Below, one piece after another: positions 47,743-59,011 of a DNA stretch of 64,000 bases. Below the pieces are notes generated by a model, which saw only the letters and a program-made list of their open reading frames with translations, made no database searches and was not told where the DNA came from. A program made the position numbers and the translations under genes. Source of the DNA: Ehretia macrophylla (Eukaryota > Streptophyta > Magnoliopsida > Boraginales > Ehretiaceae); NCBI GenBank assembly GCA_037974665.1, contig CM075765.1, forward strand, positions 13,759,501-13,823,500, in the 5' to 3' direction. Positions within the stretch are counted from its first letter, which is position 1, and each line of letters begins with the position of its first letter.

Positions 47743-49068
47743 CAAAGAAGTTAGTAGCCTTTTTGCGGTTAAGGTGCAGCTTATTAACTTTGTGTTACAT
47801 AGCTTCACGTATTATTAGTGCAATGTTTTTTGTCATTCCTAAAGGAGTCATTCTTGATATTGAGAAGAAGTTAGTAGCCTTTTTGTGGAAAAATAACAGC
47901 AATAATGCGAGAGGAGCTAAGGTTGCTTGGGAAGATGTTTGTCGGCCTAAGGCAGAAGGTGGCTTAGGTATTCGCAGACTTGTGGATGTTAATTTGGTGG
48001 CTTTGCTCAAGCACTTTTGGCATACCTATTCACATGATCAATCACTATGGGGTTATTGGGTTAATACTATCTTTCTTGAAAACCAAAGTATCTGGAGTAT
48101 TGATATCCAGATAATGCATCTTGGTTGTGGAGAGAAATTCTAAAGTGTAGACCTATTGCATTTCAATTTATTAAGCATAACATTGGTGATGGTTCAAAGA
48201 CTTTTGTTCTCTGGGACCCATGGTTGCCGAATGGAGCAATGAGTGAATACATGAGAATGCATAACATTAATATTCCATAGAGCCTCAAAATGATTAAAGT
48301 TGTTGACTATATCATTGACAATCAATGGCAATGGCCTAAAGGAATGGAGTTTATTGCGGATCCTAATCCAGGAGTGCCAAACCAAGGAAGGCAAGATCGG
48401 ATTCTGTGGACAATGAATCAGTTAGGTGAGTTCTCTAACTTCAAAACATGGAATGCATTATGAGCACCAGGCGTGTAGATGAAATGGGCAGACCTTATTT
48501 GGGCTAGAATTGTTATCCCTAGGCAGAGCTTTTGCACTTGGCTTGCTTGTCTTAACAAGCTCCCAACAAAGTTTAGACTAATGGAATGAGGCATTGTCAA
48601 TTAGGCAAAGTGTGTGTTTTGTGTTGTGGGCATTGATTGTCGTAATCATATTTTTTTTCAATATTCGTTTACAAACAGAATTTTGCAACAGTGTGCTAGA
48701 AAGCTGAGATGTGGCAATCTCAACCTTGACTTGGACAATATCGTGGATAAATTGGAGATAAAAAGCATAAGGAAGAGTCTGAAGTCGGATCTTATTCGGG
48801 TTACATTTTATTTCTATGTTTATCATGTTTGGATTGAACGAAACAACATAATCTATAATTCAACTGTGAGCACAGAAGAACAAATTGTTGAGAAAGTTAT
48901 TTCGGATGTTAAAGGAAAATCTAGTATTCATCGTAAATTTCTTGATAGCTTAAAAAATAGCATGTTGTGTACAGAATGGAGTATTAGTTCTAGATGATCC
49001 ATTCACATGTTCCTTGTAAACGTTTCGAGTTTGTTGGAATGAAATGATTACTTACCCAACAAAAAAAA
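47743..49068 (+). mobile_element. 5'-truncated LINE with RT C-terminus and zf-RVT
   Basis: Encodes, with stops, the C-terminal part of a LINE reverse transcriptase (FLWKNNSNNARGAKVAWEDV, then CRPKAEGGLGIRRL, 47870-47980), the zf-RVT region (WDPWLPNG near 48215), and a tail with YHVWIERNNIIYN near 48825. It ends in an A-rich run at about 49060. It splits a sequence that is continuous at 17.96-18.05 kb and 30.53-30.59 kb (ACATATGTAATATT, then ATGCTATGGCTCCACTA), so the insertion point is clear. AAGAAGTTAGTAGCCTTTTT occurs twice near the 5' end (about 47746 and 47866). Confidence 0.85.
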
Positions 49069-49350
49069 TGTTATAGCTCTACTAATTTGTTTTCTACAAC
49101 AAAGCACAACAACCTTAATTCCCTAAACGCCAAGAAGTTGTTATTATAGTGAAATTAGTTACTCAAGAAAGTTCAATTTTATGTGAAGCACAAGAGGTAT
49201 ATAACAAATAGATTTGATAACAACACTTTAAATAGGGTCATATGTAATGAGTGAAATGTAAATGATAATATTCAACGCTAGATAGAGATGTAATTGTGAA
49301 GGACTTATACATAGACAGTTTTCAGGTATTAATAAAATACTTGTTCACTT

Positions 49351-49391
<41 letters not shown>

Positions 49392-50035
49392 CTATAAAAC
49401 ACGGATCAAAAGCCACAATTGATAAGAATAATATCAATGCATAATTATGAATCATAACCATATATCTAGTCAATCGAATTTGAGACTAAAACATCTCGAC
49501 ACCTCAATTTTAACTATAGGTTGAGACCTCGATGGCTACTCAAATGTCACACACCAATTGTATTAACTCGTGTTGAATCGTGGTATACAACTGGTTGACA
49601 TCGAGTTTAAACAAGATACATTGTCTGTTTGTGTAGACCTATAGATTCACTGGCTACTCATTTTGGTGAATTCGATGATCAGCTAACTGAGTAACATATT
49701 GGGTTGCTCATGCTACTATGATAGATTCTCTCCTCTTAGATTGGGTTTCAAATCCTCTCCTGGAGCTTTCACTTCTTGTATCTATAGATGCTACAATTGA
49801 TTTGTCATGATGTACTAGTATAGGTTGATGTACTTTTTTTTCTGACATATAATATCTTAACTGACAAACAAAAAAAAAAGACACCTATAGATCAAATAAT
49901 GATCCATGTCAAGTGGACCCGGTCATTCAATAAGATTGGCATTTCTTCTTACTATTTATAATAGTTGGACAAAAGAATATGATTATCCCAAATTGCATTT
50001 TCGCACAATAACCACAAAAAGACAAAAATTGCCTC

Positions 50036-50150
50036 AGGTGGAAGCTCAGTTGGTAACGTTGAGAGGATGTCAGAGGCTTGAAGTGGGTTTGATCCTTTAT
50101 GCTTTAAGTTTTTTTTGTCTGATTCGATGAATGCGTTGGGGGTATATTAT
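50036..50150 (+). repeat. SINE-like sequence (tRNA-derived candidate)
   Basis: GGAAGCTCAGTTGGTAACG resembles a tRNA-type A box, and AGTGGGTTTGATCCT, about 35 bp later, a B box. No intact tRNA fold and no clear target duplication were seen. Confidence 0.4.
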
Positions 50151-50460
50151 TGTATTCAAAGTTTGATGGGATATAGTGAATTTAAAAAATCTGCCTACCA
50201 ATCCCCAAACCTCTAAATTTTTTTGTCATATATGATATTCTTTAAAACAAATATTATGGCTCTACTAATTCTTTTTTCTACAACAAACTTGATTGCCTTT
50301 TTACTTTCTCGATTGAATTTTGACCCCTTAATATAAAATTTTTGGCTTTTCTCTACCTACTTTCTACAGATATGCACGTTTAGTCATTTTGAAAGTATCC
50401 AAAGTGTTCTAACCAAAAAAAAAAAAGTATCCAAAGTATGAATTCTTTTTTTTTTGTTAG

Positions 50461-50875
50461 AGTAAAATACACCATACCCTCTTGTATTTTTCGAAAGTTG
50501 CATCACAAACCCTGTGTTTTAAAAATTAGCACCTTAAATCTTGTGTTGTTGAAAACGTTGCACACTCGCCCCAATTGCATTTCCGTTAAACTTTGTTCGT
50601 CAAATGTTATAAAAGATGAAATTCCCTCCATTAATAAAAAAAAGTTTTGTACTTTTATTCAACTTTATGAATTTCTTTAATTATTATGCATCATATTAAT
50701 GAAATTTTGATAAACAAATTTTATATAATTTTTATTCTTCTTATTCTAATCGAAATTAAGAATCTAATGCTTTAAGTTCTATACAATTTGGACAAAAAAT
50801 GAAAAAGATATGAATTTTTGAAGTTTTTTCGTGGACTAAATTTCTGCTGGGGGTATTTTTGGTCAATTCTATAAG
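50461..50875. repeat. one-ended fragment of the MITE-like family
   Basis: AGAGTAAAATACACCATACC and the following CTTGTATTTTTCGAAAGTTG match the left TIR region of 46807. The right TIR is missing. Confidence 0.5.
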
Positions 50876-51535
50876 AGATATATATGCGCGGGAATGCAAT
50901 ATGAACAAAATAACTTACAACTTAACCAAATTAAAAGACAAAACTAAAATCGAAATACAAACAATAAAAAATACAAGAATAAAATACTTAAAAGAAACTC
51001 GCAATCTCGATTATGTAATTACACATGAAATCGAATAAGTGAACTAGCAAAAGTAATACTAAAGTAAAAATAGCTAATTAGATATGAAAACGAGTAGGCA
51101 AACTTATATAGAAGTTGTAATCTCAATATAATAATCGAGTAAGCTGACTTATGTAGAAGTTGCAATCTCAAAGAAGGCGAAAATAAAAAATAAAGAATCT
51201 ACGCAGTCTCGACCATGTAATGACACATGAGGTCGAGTAGGCGATAACTAAGAAAATGAAAAGACTGAAAGAAATGAAGCAAAAGAGAAAGGAAACTGAA
51301 AAATCAAAAAGTAGAAATACTTACTTGGAGAAAATTGATTAATGCAGTAAACTTGAAATGTAATAACCGAGGCCTGATCAAACCAATGTTTCCAACAGCA
51401 GGGAATACAAGATGGAGACAAGAGACTCACTGCAGATTCTGATTCTGCAATAACAAGTTTATTAAGAGTGAAACACTTCTATTCAAGCATCTCCATGCCC
51501 AATCAAGGCCAAAAGCATTTCCTCATAGTCCCCTG

Positions 51536-52052
51536 CATAGTTATCAGAATCATACGATTCACGATTCGAATCTTACGATTCGATTCGATTCATAAGAAAA
51601 ACGATACGAATCAGCATGCGAATCGAAAATATACATGAATCGCACTGAATTATTGTGAATCTTATGATTCAACATACGATTCATTGCAATGCTACATATA
51701 CATCAAGTCTCATTGTTTTTTGTTTCTCTTTTCTTCTATGTCCAAACCATAACAAAGCATAGTCAACCATAATAAAAATAGCCAAAGTGAAGACACAAAG
51801 ACCTTTACTAGTGTTGTTGGCTAAAATCCTTGATAAAGTTGAAGGTGATGAAGAGATAAGTGTAGTTGTTGTGGTTAATAATGTTGTTGTGATGACCTTT
51901 TTATTAGTTTACTTTAAAGATTCATACAAATATAGAGTTATAAATTCAATTTTGAATGTGAACGAATCGTTACGATTCACGATTCGATACGGTTCACGAT
52001 TCAAAAAAATGATATTTCGATTCGCGATACGATTCACGATTTGACAACTATG
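51536..52052. mobile_element. hAT-like MITE in block B
   Basis: 517 bp, absent from block A (junction near 31583). It is flanked by GTCCCCTG (51528-51535) and GTCCCTTG (52053-52060), an 8-bp target duplication with one mismatch. The left end CATAGTTATCAG and the complement of the right end (CATAGTTGTCAAATC) form imperfect TIRs. Both arms are filled with ACGATTCG/CGAATCGT words. The 8-bp duplication suggests hAT. Confidence 0.8.
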
Positions 52053-53028
52053 GTCCCTTGAGGTCCTGCATGCAGCCATCAATCGCTTCGTTGTATGAAA
52101 TGTATTTTTAACCAAGATTTGAAGTTAAAGTATCGAGTTAGCAATTACAGATGGTGATGGCAAGACTCGAAACACAAAAATTTGAATATCACTTTCAAAT
52201 TGTAGAAAAGATCGATAAGTTTAAAAAGATTAATAAATCTTCATATGTTTTCTCGACTCTCGATTAACTTGAGAAATCTTTGGGGGAATGTTAATTCCTT
52301 ATGATTTTAGAGGGCTTATAGTATTCATACTGGCGTAATAACACAAACTTTAGTATCAAGACAGCTAGTAATGCTATGATATATACCTTGTTGATAGCAT
52401 TTCCAAAATGATCATTATAGTGGTTGAGTGTTGCATTGATTTGTGCTTTACTCCTTGTAGTCCGAATCCTGAAGAGCTCATCATCGTTGTAAGCTTTCTC
52501 AGAGATCTTCTCGTGAAGTATTTTAGCCTCTGATCGTGCCAATGTCATGTTAACCTCTTCCCCTTTGTAGCGGAATGCACCCACAAGAGGGACCAAAAGC
52601 TGTTACAGAATTTAGCAAACATTAAAAGCACATGAAAACTAATTAATTTTTTTTATATTATTTAAGTAATTAATTTTTATTTAATAATAATTAATTGAAA
52701 ATGTGACGGAAATGGAAGTGCGAGTAGGTGAAGGTGATATAGAGTGAGAGGAAAATGCTTTCTTCTCCCAAAAGAAATGAAAATATTTTTTTCACTCTTT
52801 TTAACTAAATATTTTCTTTTGACAAAAAATATTTTTCGATTAATCAATTTTTCAATATTATCAAAATACCAAAAAATTAGAAAAATATTTTACACCAAAC
52901 AAACGGAGTCAGGGAGTCTTGAAATAAAATAACGTGCTCTGGAATTGACTTTATCTTTTCTGTTCATATTCAATTTAAGATTGGAGTAGTGAGCTATCAG
53001 AGCTAGGGAATCTTGACAAAAAGAAAAT

Positions 53029-54080
53029 GGACTTGACTCCTGTACAATTCTCTTCTCTACAATTCTATACAATACCTGTTCAGATTTGTGACACATGTCA
53101 CAAAATATTATCTACGGACTATATTAATCTTAGTAAACTAATCTTCCAACCATGGTTTGAAAACATTAAATACCAAGATCTAAACTGCCATATTTAGCAA
53201 AACAAGTATGGTATGATTATAAAAACAAAAAGCAAGCAATTTTTATTCTAAACGAAAAAAGAAAAAAAAAAGAAGAAGAAGCCATAGACTGAAAAAAAGA
53301 AAACAAAGAGAAAGTCATAGAAATGCACATAGAGAAGAAATTATATTAGATTCCTCTAGCTCTACATATTTCAATAAAACACTATAATAGTTTCTATGCA
53401 GCTCAGATATATGATGAGATGACCAAAAAAATTGATAGAACACAAGTGAAAATTTTCATACCTCAAATATATTTTTTATTTTTATTTTGTAGGATAATGG
53501 AAATCAACTGCAATGAATCCCAAGCAATCCTTTTTCATGTTCCATAAGTGAATCCTTCTTTACCAATGAAATTGGGGATAGAATTCGAATAAGATGAAGA
53601 TGCCTGTATTTAATTTAATAAGTATGCAGGTGCCGTTGACTTCAGTATTCCCAAGAATTTCATAAATAGAAGTGAAGTCCGATCTTTTTTTGTTTTTTGG
53701 CTACAGTAATAATGTAAAGTCCATTCTTATGTAACATCAAAGATTTACATATTTTTTTTGCTACAGTAACAAAGTAAAGTCCGTTCTTTTTTTTGCTACA
53801 GTAGAAGGTTACAGAGTGAAAGATAGGCGAGATGCCATGATTAATTAAGAAACATATTCTTTTATTTTTTATTTTGCATGATAATGAAAATCAACTGCAT
53901 AGATTTGTTTTGTTAAATATGGTAGTTTAAATTTGGTATTTAGTGTTTTTTAACCATAGTTGGAAGATTAGTTTTTCAAGATTAATACAGTCCATAGATA
54001 ATATTTGGTGACACTTGTCACTAATCCGAATAGGTATTGTATAGAATTGTAGATAATAGAATTGTAGAGGAGCCAAATCC
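53029..54080. mobile_element. long-TIR (MULE-like or foldback) element in block B
   Basis: About 1052 bp, absent from block A at the matching site (33074). 53029-53205 is the imperfect inverted complement of about 53905-54080; for example CTACAATTCTATACAATACC at the left has its complement GGTATTGTATAGAATTGTAG at the right. TIRs are about 175 bp and roughly 85-90 percent alike by eye. The interior holds repeated GCTACAGTAA pieces and A-rich DNA with no transposase. Flanks are A-rich, so a 9-bp duplication cannot be read with confidence. Confidence 0.8.
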
Positions 54081-54105
54081 AAAAAAAACAAGAAGCCAGG
54101 GAGTA

Positions 54106-54875
54106 ACTCGTCTATTTTCTCGTGACTCGTGAATTAATCACTGACGAAGGACAAGATCGATGATTTATTGTTAATCAGAGGATGGTAAATTTTAATGCCC
54201 CATAATTAATATGAAAACTGGAGAAGTCATCAAATGTTTTTAGGCATGAAAAATTAACTGTCCGAATAATTAGGAATTAGATGGAATTGTAGTGAGTGAG
54301 CAATAGTGAAACGGGTCAAATATTAAATGCATTAATCATCTATCTTTTGCAAGTTGTTACTACATAGATGACAAATTTTTGGAGTAATACTTCATGTTTT
54401 CCCTTCACCTCTTTATCCCCTATTTTGTATGGTATGATTTTCTTGTACTGAATATTAAATATGATCCTATATATGTATATATATAAATTTCTCCTATATA
54501 AGGAAGAATGAAAGAAATATATTTTATAATAAGAAAAAATATTCGTGTATTAAATATCAAATCTTTCATTATATGGTAAAAATTCTAGGGGTGATATATA
54601 AATTAAGGAATGTTTAAAATTTTAATGCCGCAGAAATATCTAGAGATCGATAAGGGAATGAGTTAAATGGTTTAAACTCACACATGAAAAGATCATTATC
54701 ACTCCAAGAATTAAGCATAATAAAAATGGAATTTTAGAGTGTGAACAGATGTGAAACGAATCAAATTAATATTAAATGCATATTAATACTACCTTTATAT
54801 CTCTCCCTCTCCGCTACAGGTTTTGTTTTCTCAATAGCTCTTTTCAACCCTTCTTACCCTTTCGACCCCAAAAAA
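54106..54875 (+). promoter_or_regulatory. F3 upstream region
   Basis: Homologous to the F1 and F2 upstream regions. It keeps the TTTTTAGGCATGAAAAATT segment that F2 lacks. Differences from F2 begin immediately before the ATG. Confidence 0.45.
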
Positions 54876-56072
54876 ATGATAATTAGTGGGAATTTGCCTG
54901 ACGATGTGATGATGAACATATTGACAAGGCTTCCCGCAAAATGTCTCGTGCGATTCAAGAGTGTTTGCAAATCTTGGCACGCACTGGTGGCTGCAGATCG
55001 CAATTTCATAGACAAACACTATGAAACCAGAGCTTGTATTACTAAAAATAGTTGTATCCTCGTTGCACGTCGAACCGTGCCTGAAATTCTTCGCGACATG
55101 CTTAGGGAGGATGTTGTACTTTCTCTGATTTATGACGAAAAGACAACAATCAGATGTGTTGATTTGGAGCTACCTGAAATCGTCCCGAAAGGATCACCCT
55201 ACGTGTTGAGTGATCAGCGCGGCATATTTTGTGTTGCGTATATGCGACAACGTGACATTTTCATTTTCAATCCTGCTACTAAAGAATTTAAGGCCCTTCC
55301 GACTAGTAATCATCCCAAAGAACCACCAAACACATGCCATTGGCAACATTATCTTGCATTTGGTTTCGATCATAAAACGAATGTTTATCAAGTGGTGAAA
55401 ATTTGGACTTTTCGCCATTTACCCCTGCGTGGTGTACCGGCCTCGTACTCGTATAAGGTACAACAATGCAGCCTGAGTAGTGAATCGGCCAGCTGCATCT
55501 GGAAGGAGATCAATGTCACTGTTCCGCATGGTATCTTTACATCATCTCATGGGGGCTGCTACATTTATTTAAGAGGAAAATTTTACTGGCGCTCCGGGGA
55601 TTCTCGCTTGCCAGAGAGACTCTTCGTATATGATTTTAGGAATCAAACCTTCGATGTGTTACAGTTGCCTGATCCACCCACAGCAGGATTCATGGGCGAT
55701 AATTATTGCGGTTATTGGGCGGCGAGTGTTGTTTTCAATGATACCATTGCTTTGGTCAGTTTACTTATTCCGACCGATAACAACCGCAGGGAGATTTGGT
55801 TAATGGATGAACACCAAGACAGAGGCCATGTTGTTCATGTGTCTTGGGCTAGATTTATGACTACAGACATGCTAGGGAAAAATTGCATCGTAGTGGGATC
55901 TTGGAAGAATGGTCATTTGCTTGTCTGTGGTGACAATGCGAAGCTTTTCTCCATCAATTTGTGTACCCAAGAAATTACAGATCTTGAGATTGAGTTGGAT
56001 ACTTCTGTAAAACCTCTCGTTTATAACGAGAATCTATCTAGTTTTACTTTGATCGGATCGCATACTTGGTGA
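54876..56072 (+). CDS. SLF/SFB-like F-box protein F3
   Basis: 398 residues, single exon. Almost identical to F2: I see three base differences in the whole coding region, at 55819, 55820 and 55825, changing Ala315 to Asp and Asp317 to Gly. F-box at residues about 4-50, then the F-box-associated region with the same motifs as F2. By family it is the substrate-recognition subunit of an SCF ubiquitin ligase. An upstream in-frame ATG at 54741 would add 45 residues, but that stretch aligns with non-coding DNA before F2, so I use 54876. The downstream partner RNase R4 is dead. F3 therefore has no functional RNase next to it in the window, unless sequence beyond 64000 supplies one. Confidence 0.9.
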   Translation: MIISGNLPDDVMMNILTRLPAKCLVRFKSVCKSWHALVAADRNFIDKHYETRACITKNSCILVARRTVPEILRDMLREDVVLSLIYDEKTTIRCVDLELPEIVPKGSPYVLSDQRGIFCVAYMRQRDIFIFNPATKEFKALPTSNHPKEPPNTCHWQHYLAFGFDHKTNVYQVVKIWTFRHLPLRGVPASYSYKVQQCSLSSESASCIWKEINVTVPHGIFTSSHGGCYIYLRGKFYWRSGDSRLPERLFVYDFRNQTFDVLQLPDPPTAGFMGDNYCGYWAASVVFNDTIALVSLLIPTDNNRREIWLMDEHQDRGHVVHVSWARFMTTDMLGKNCIVVGSWKNGHLLVCGDNAKLFSINLCTQEITDLEIELDTSVKPLVYNENLSSFTLIGSHTW

Positions 56073-58738
56073 TCATCCGATATACTATATATAGAGGGTT
56101 TCACTAGTGTCTGTTATCCGAAATTGAAACAATCAAGCTTCAAACAATATACTTTTCGATCTACTAATTAACCTTTGTGAGTCTTTTCTATATATCTAGT
56201 TGATTTACTTTGCTACCATTTCATTACTTTATCACAAAATTCTATTTTGATATTTGATTATGGGCGACTAAGTGGTTGTCTTATGCTGGAAGGGTTGAAA
56301 GATCATCAAGGCCATCTTTTCTAAATTCCTTAGGAAACACCATGCTAATCAAAAGGGGGAGCCAAAGTGGCATGGTCGTGGTACTTGGGTATTATTGTTG
56401 CCTCAAACCAAGTGGTACTTTAACCACTTCCATAAAAGGGGGATAGAAAATATTTAAAGCAGCTTCCATCCCGCATGTTTCCAAATTCCAATAACCCATA
56501 TGATCAAAAGTTATAATTTCTTTTTCCTTGTTGCAATCCTTCCTTAAAAGGTACAATCACCCTAGCAAAGTTATCACATTATTCTCTCTTTAATTTTCTC
56601 CTAAAATAGTTTTCTAAAAGCTAGGCCTAGCAATTTCGATTCATTTACTATATATAAATACAACTCTTTGTACATTAATATTATAAACTATCATTTTCAA
56701 ATGCTAACCTCTTGAGATATTAGAGTCTAGGCTACCAAACAGTCATATTTTTAAGTATATATCGCCATCACTTATTTAAAGCGTTAAAACTATCCACATA
56801 CAAGAATCAAAAATAAATCTCGCTTACACGTACCAATGCATGTTAAGTTCAATTATAAGCAAACTATATGTCAATTGTAAAGGAGAGGCGCTTCTCGATG
56901 ATCCAATTCAACTTCAAGATTTTCTAGTCTTGGGTACAAGGATCGGCAGATAAATATTTTCCGATGACATCAACTATAAGCAAACTATACGTCAATATTA
57001 TATCCTGCTATATGTCATCAGCTAGAATCCGATGAGATTTTCGTTTGTTCTGTATATACTTATGTTGTATAAATTATCACTCTCGTTAATTTGTTTAGTA
57101 CATTCTTATTTTCCACTGATGACATCGATCATAAGCAAACTAAATATTGAAAATTATTTATTCGAAAAGCAGACATCAACAGCACCATCAAGGAATACCA
57201 AGTGATGACCCATGCATAGGCATACTGTAGAAGAGCCTTGGTCAAATAGCCTGTCCTTTTCTTTTGTATATATAAATACTCACTCTACTCCTCATTAAAA
57301 ATAATTAAAACCAGACCTGTTTTAGAATTTGAGTTGACATATTGTGGTATCGCAATTACCTCAAACTATTCGTGTTTTCTAAAAGGTGGTACATTCAGCC
57401 TAGACTTTAACTTCATTTACGAAAATAATGAAATGATGATAATGCCCTTCACTAAATATGCACAACACAATCTGGCCTCTCATGCTTTTTGTAACAAGCT
57501 GAATACCCCCCTATATTCCAACCCAGAAAAAAAAAAAAAAAAACAAATACCCCCTATATCGAATGATCACATAAAGTATACAGTACCTCCCTGTGCTTTT
57601 CTTTCAGATGCACAATACACCCTTGTGCTTAAAATACACTATACTCCCTTGTGCTTATCATAATTTGCTCGTTACCCACATTCCTAAAAGGTGGTTATAC
57701 CCTCTCTATTTTATTGACGTGATCTCATTAAATTCTTATTTTTTAAAAATATTTCACATAACCATAGTCACAAATGCCAATGACCTAAAGTCGCAAAGTT
57801 AGTGCAAGAGGTGAACATGTCGTTAACTTTAAAGGATCAACTAATGATAAGGAGTATTTGCACACAATATTTTGCAAAAAACAAGTAATTTATGAGATAA
57901 TTGTGGTAGAATGCTTATTCATTAAACCATAGGGAAGTATGGTGTATTTTACATGTTTTTCAAAATCAAAATACAGCCTCTTAGAGCGAGCTACTTGCAC
58001 TCAGTCTCTATTTGCTCTGATTGAAATGAAATACAAAGTTCTTTTTTCTCTCTCTCTTTTTTGGTGTGAGATATCCTAAGTTAAAATGCTTATACTTTTC
58101 TTCGCTTTTTTTGACATAAATATTTATAATTTTGTCGTATAGCAACAATGAATCAAGTATCAATAAGTAACTAATCTCTAAAATTCATATATCCCATAAT
58201 TAATTAGTTGTGGATGTCATTTTCTTATCACTCTGCAGGCCTTTCCCTATTAATTAATGTGCATGAGATCGGAAGATCGAAAATGATTTCCAGAAAGTCA
58301 TGAACATAGGTACTACCATTCCTTTGAATGGAATGTAAAGACGCGTATGATGCATCCAAATATTGCCCTAGCAAACTATCAAGCTTTTATTTCCCTACCA
58401 CAACATATATATACAAACTTAAATGCACGTAGAGTATGTATCTTCGGATGTCTATTCATATCATGATCATGCAAAATTGGAAAACCTATACTTCCTAACC
58501 CTCTTTGTTCTTTCTTGTTTTTCCCGGTTCACTTGGAAGCCATGCAACAGGCTACAAAAGGGATGCACATATGTAGTATGGTATAGTGGTCTTGTTATAT
58601 CTAGTAATTATTCAATGTATTGCATGTGAACATCACATCATACTTGATCTTCTTTACATATTATCTTCTTTTTCATTGTTTATTGTGTTTTCTTAGTTAA
58701 TTGAAACTTAAATATGCCACTGAGGATGCTTCTGTCCC
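56073..58738. other. F3-R4 intergenic region, R4 upstream
   Basis: Collinear with 34995-42425 minus the copia element. Around 56760 it preserves the empty target site of that element (TATATCGCCATCACTT). Contains the MITE-like copy at 57572-57952. No gene seen. Confidence 0.65.
57572..57952. mobile_element. MITE-like element, copy B
   Basis: Counterpart of 41258-41638 in the duplicated block, with the same imperfect inverted ends. Confidence 0.45.
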
Positions 58739-58746
58739 TATAAAAA
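58739..58746 (+). promoter_or_regulatory. TATA box of pseudogene R4
   Basis: TATAAAAA, intact, in the same context as R1 and R2. Confidence 0.6.
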
Positions 58747-58779
58747 CCCCAGCACAATTGCAATTTCTTCAAGTCTGAA

Positions 58780-59011
58780 ATGTTAAGGTACCAATTGACG
58801 TCCACAATGAAGTAAATAACTCGACTTCTGATCATGTGCTTCTTTTTCTGTTGTTGCTACAGCCAGCCAACTCAACAGCCATCTGGGTATCGGCTAGCTC
58901 AACAATGGCCATCAGCATTTTGTAATTTAAACCCTGCCATTTGTGACAGGAATCAGTTACACTCCGTGATAAACTTTACCATCCATGGCTTGTGGCCATA
59001 TGACTCCAAAG
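58780..59011 (+). pseudogene. T2 ribonuclease R4, exon 1 fragment cut by copia
   Basis: Duplicate of R3 exon 1. The ATG at 58780 is present, but the twelfth codon is TAA (58813-58815; TCA in R3), and the second ATG used for R3 is ACG here. The mature part through CAS I (FTIHGLWPYDSK) is preserved. At 59011 the exon is interrupted by the LTR of the Tnt1-like element; the remaining exons are expected beyond the window. Two independent lesions: the stop in the signal peptide and the insertion. A later in-frame ATG (58834) would give only a short truncated product. Confidence 0.92.

Larger units (their letters stand above)
49069..51371. other. intergenic, repeat fragments, no gene seen
   Basis: The start continues the shared block (TCTACTAATTTGTTTTCTAC). 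Then come a (TA)n run at 49358-49388, a SINE-like piece near 50036, and a one-ended relative of the MITE at 46807 (from about 50461). 50880-51330 contains loosely repeated stretches with GTTGCAATCTC. No coding region supported. Confidence 0.5.
51372..59011 (+). repeat. segmental duplication block B (F3-R4)
   Basis: Collinear with block A (31418-42745 minus its insertions). B-specific insertions are the MITE at 51536-52052 and the long-TIR element at 53029-54080. The block is cut at 59011 by the Tnt1-like element, so its true right end probably lies beyond the window. Confidence 0.9.

Noticed and set aside
48614..48997. 127-residue frame that could be taken for a host gene
   Set aside because: It is the tail of the LINE, following the RT and zf-RVT pieces in the same orientation.
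50036..50150. possible tRNA gene
   Set aside because: A-box- and B-box-like words are present but I could not form a full cloverleaf with an acceptor stem, so it is listed only as SINE-like.
54741..54875. 45-residue N-terminal extension of F3
   Set aside because: The open frame upstream of the ATG at 54876 aligns with non-coding DNA before F2, which lacks it. The family starts near the F-box.
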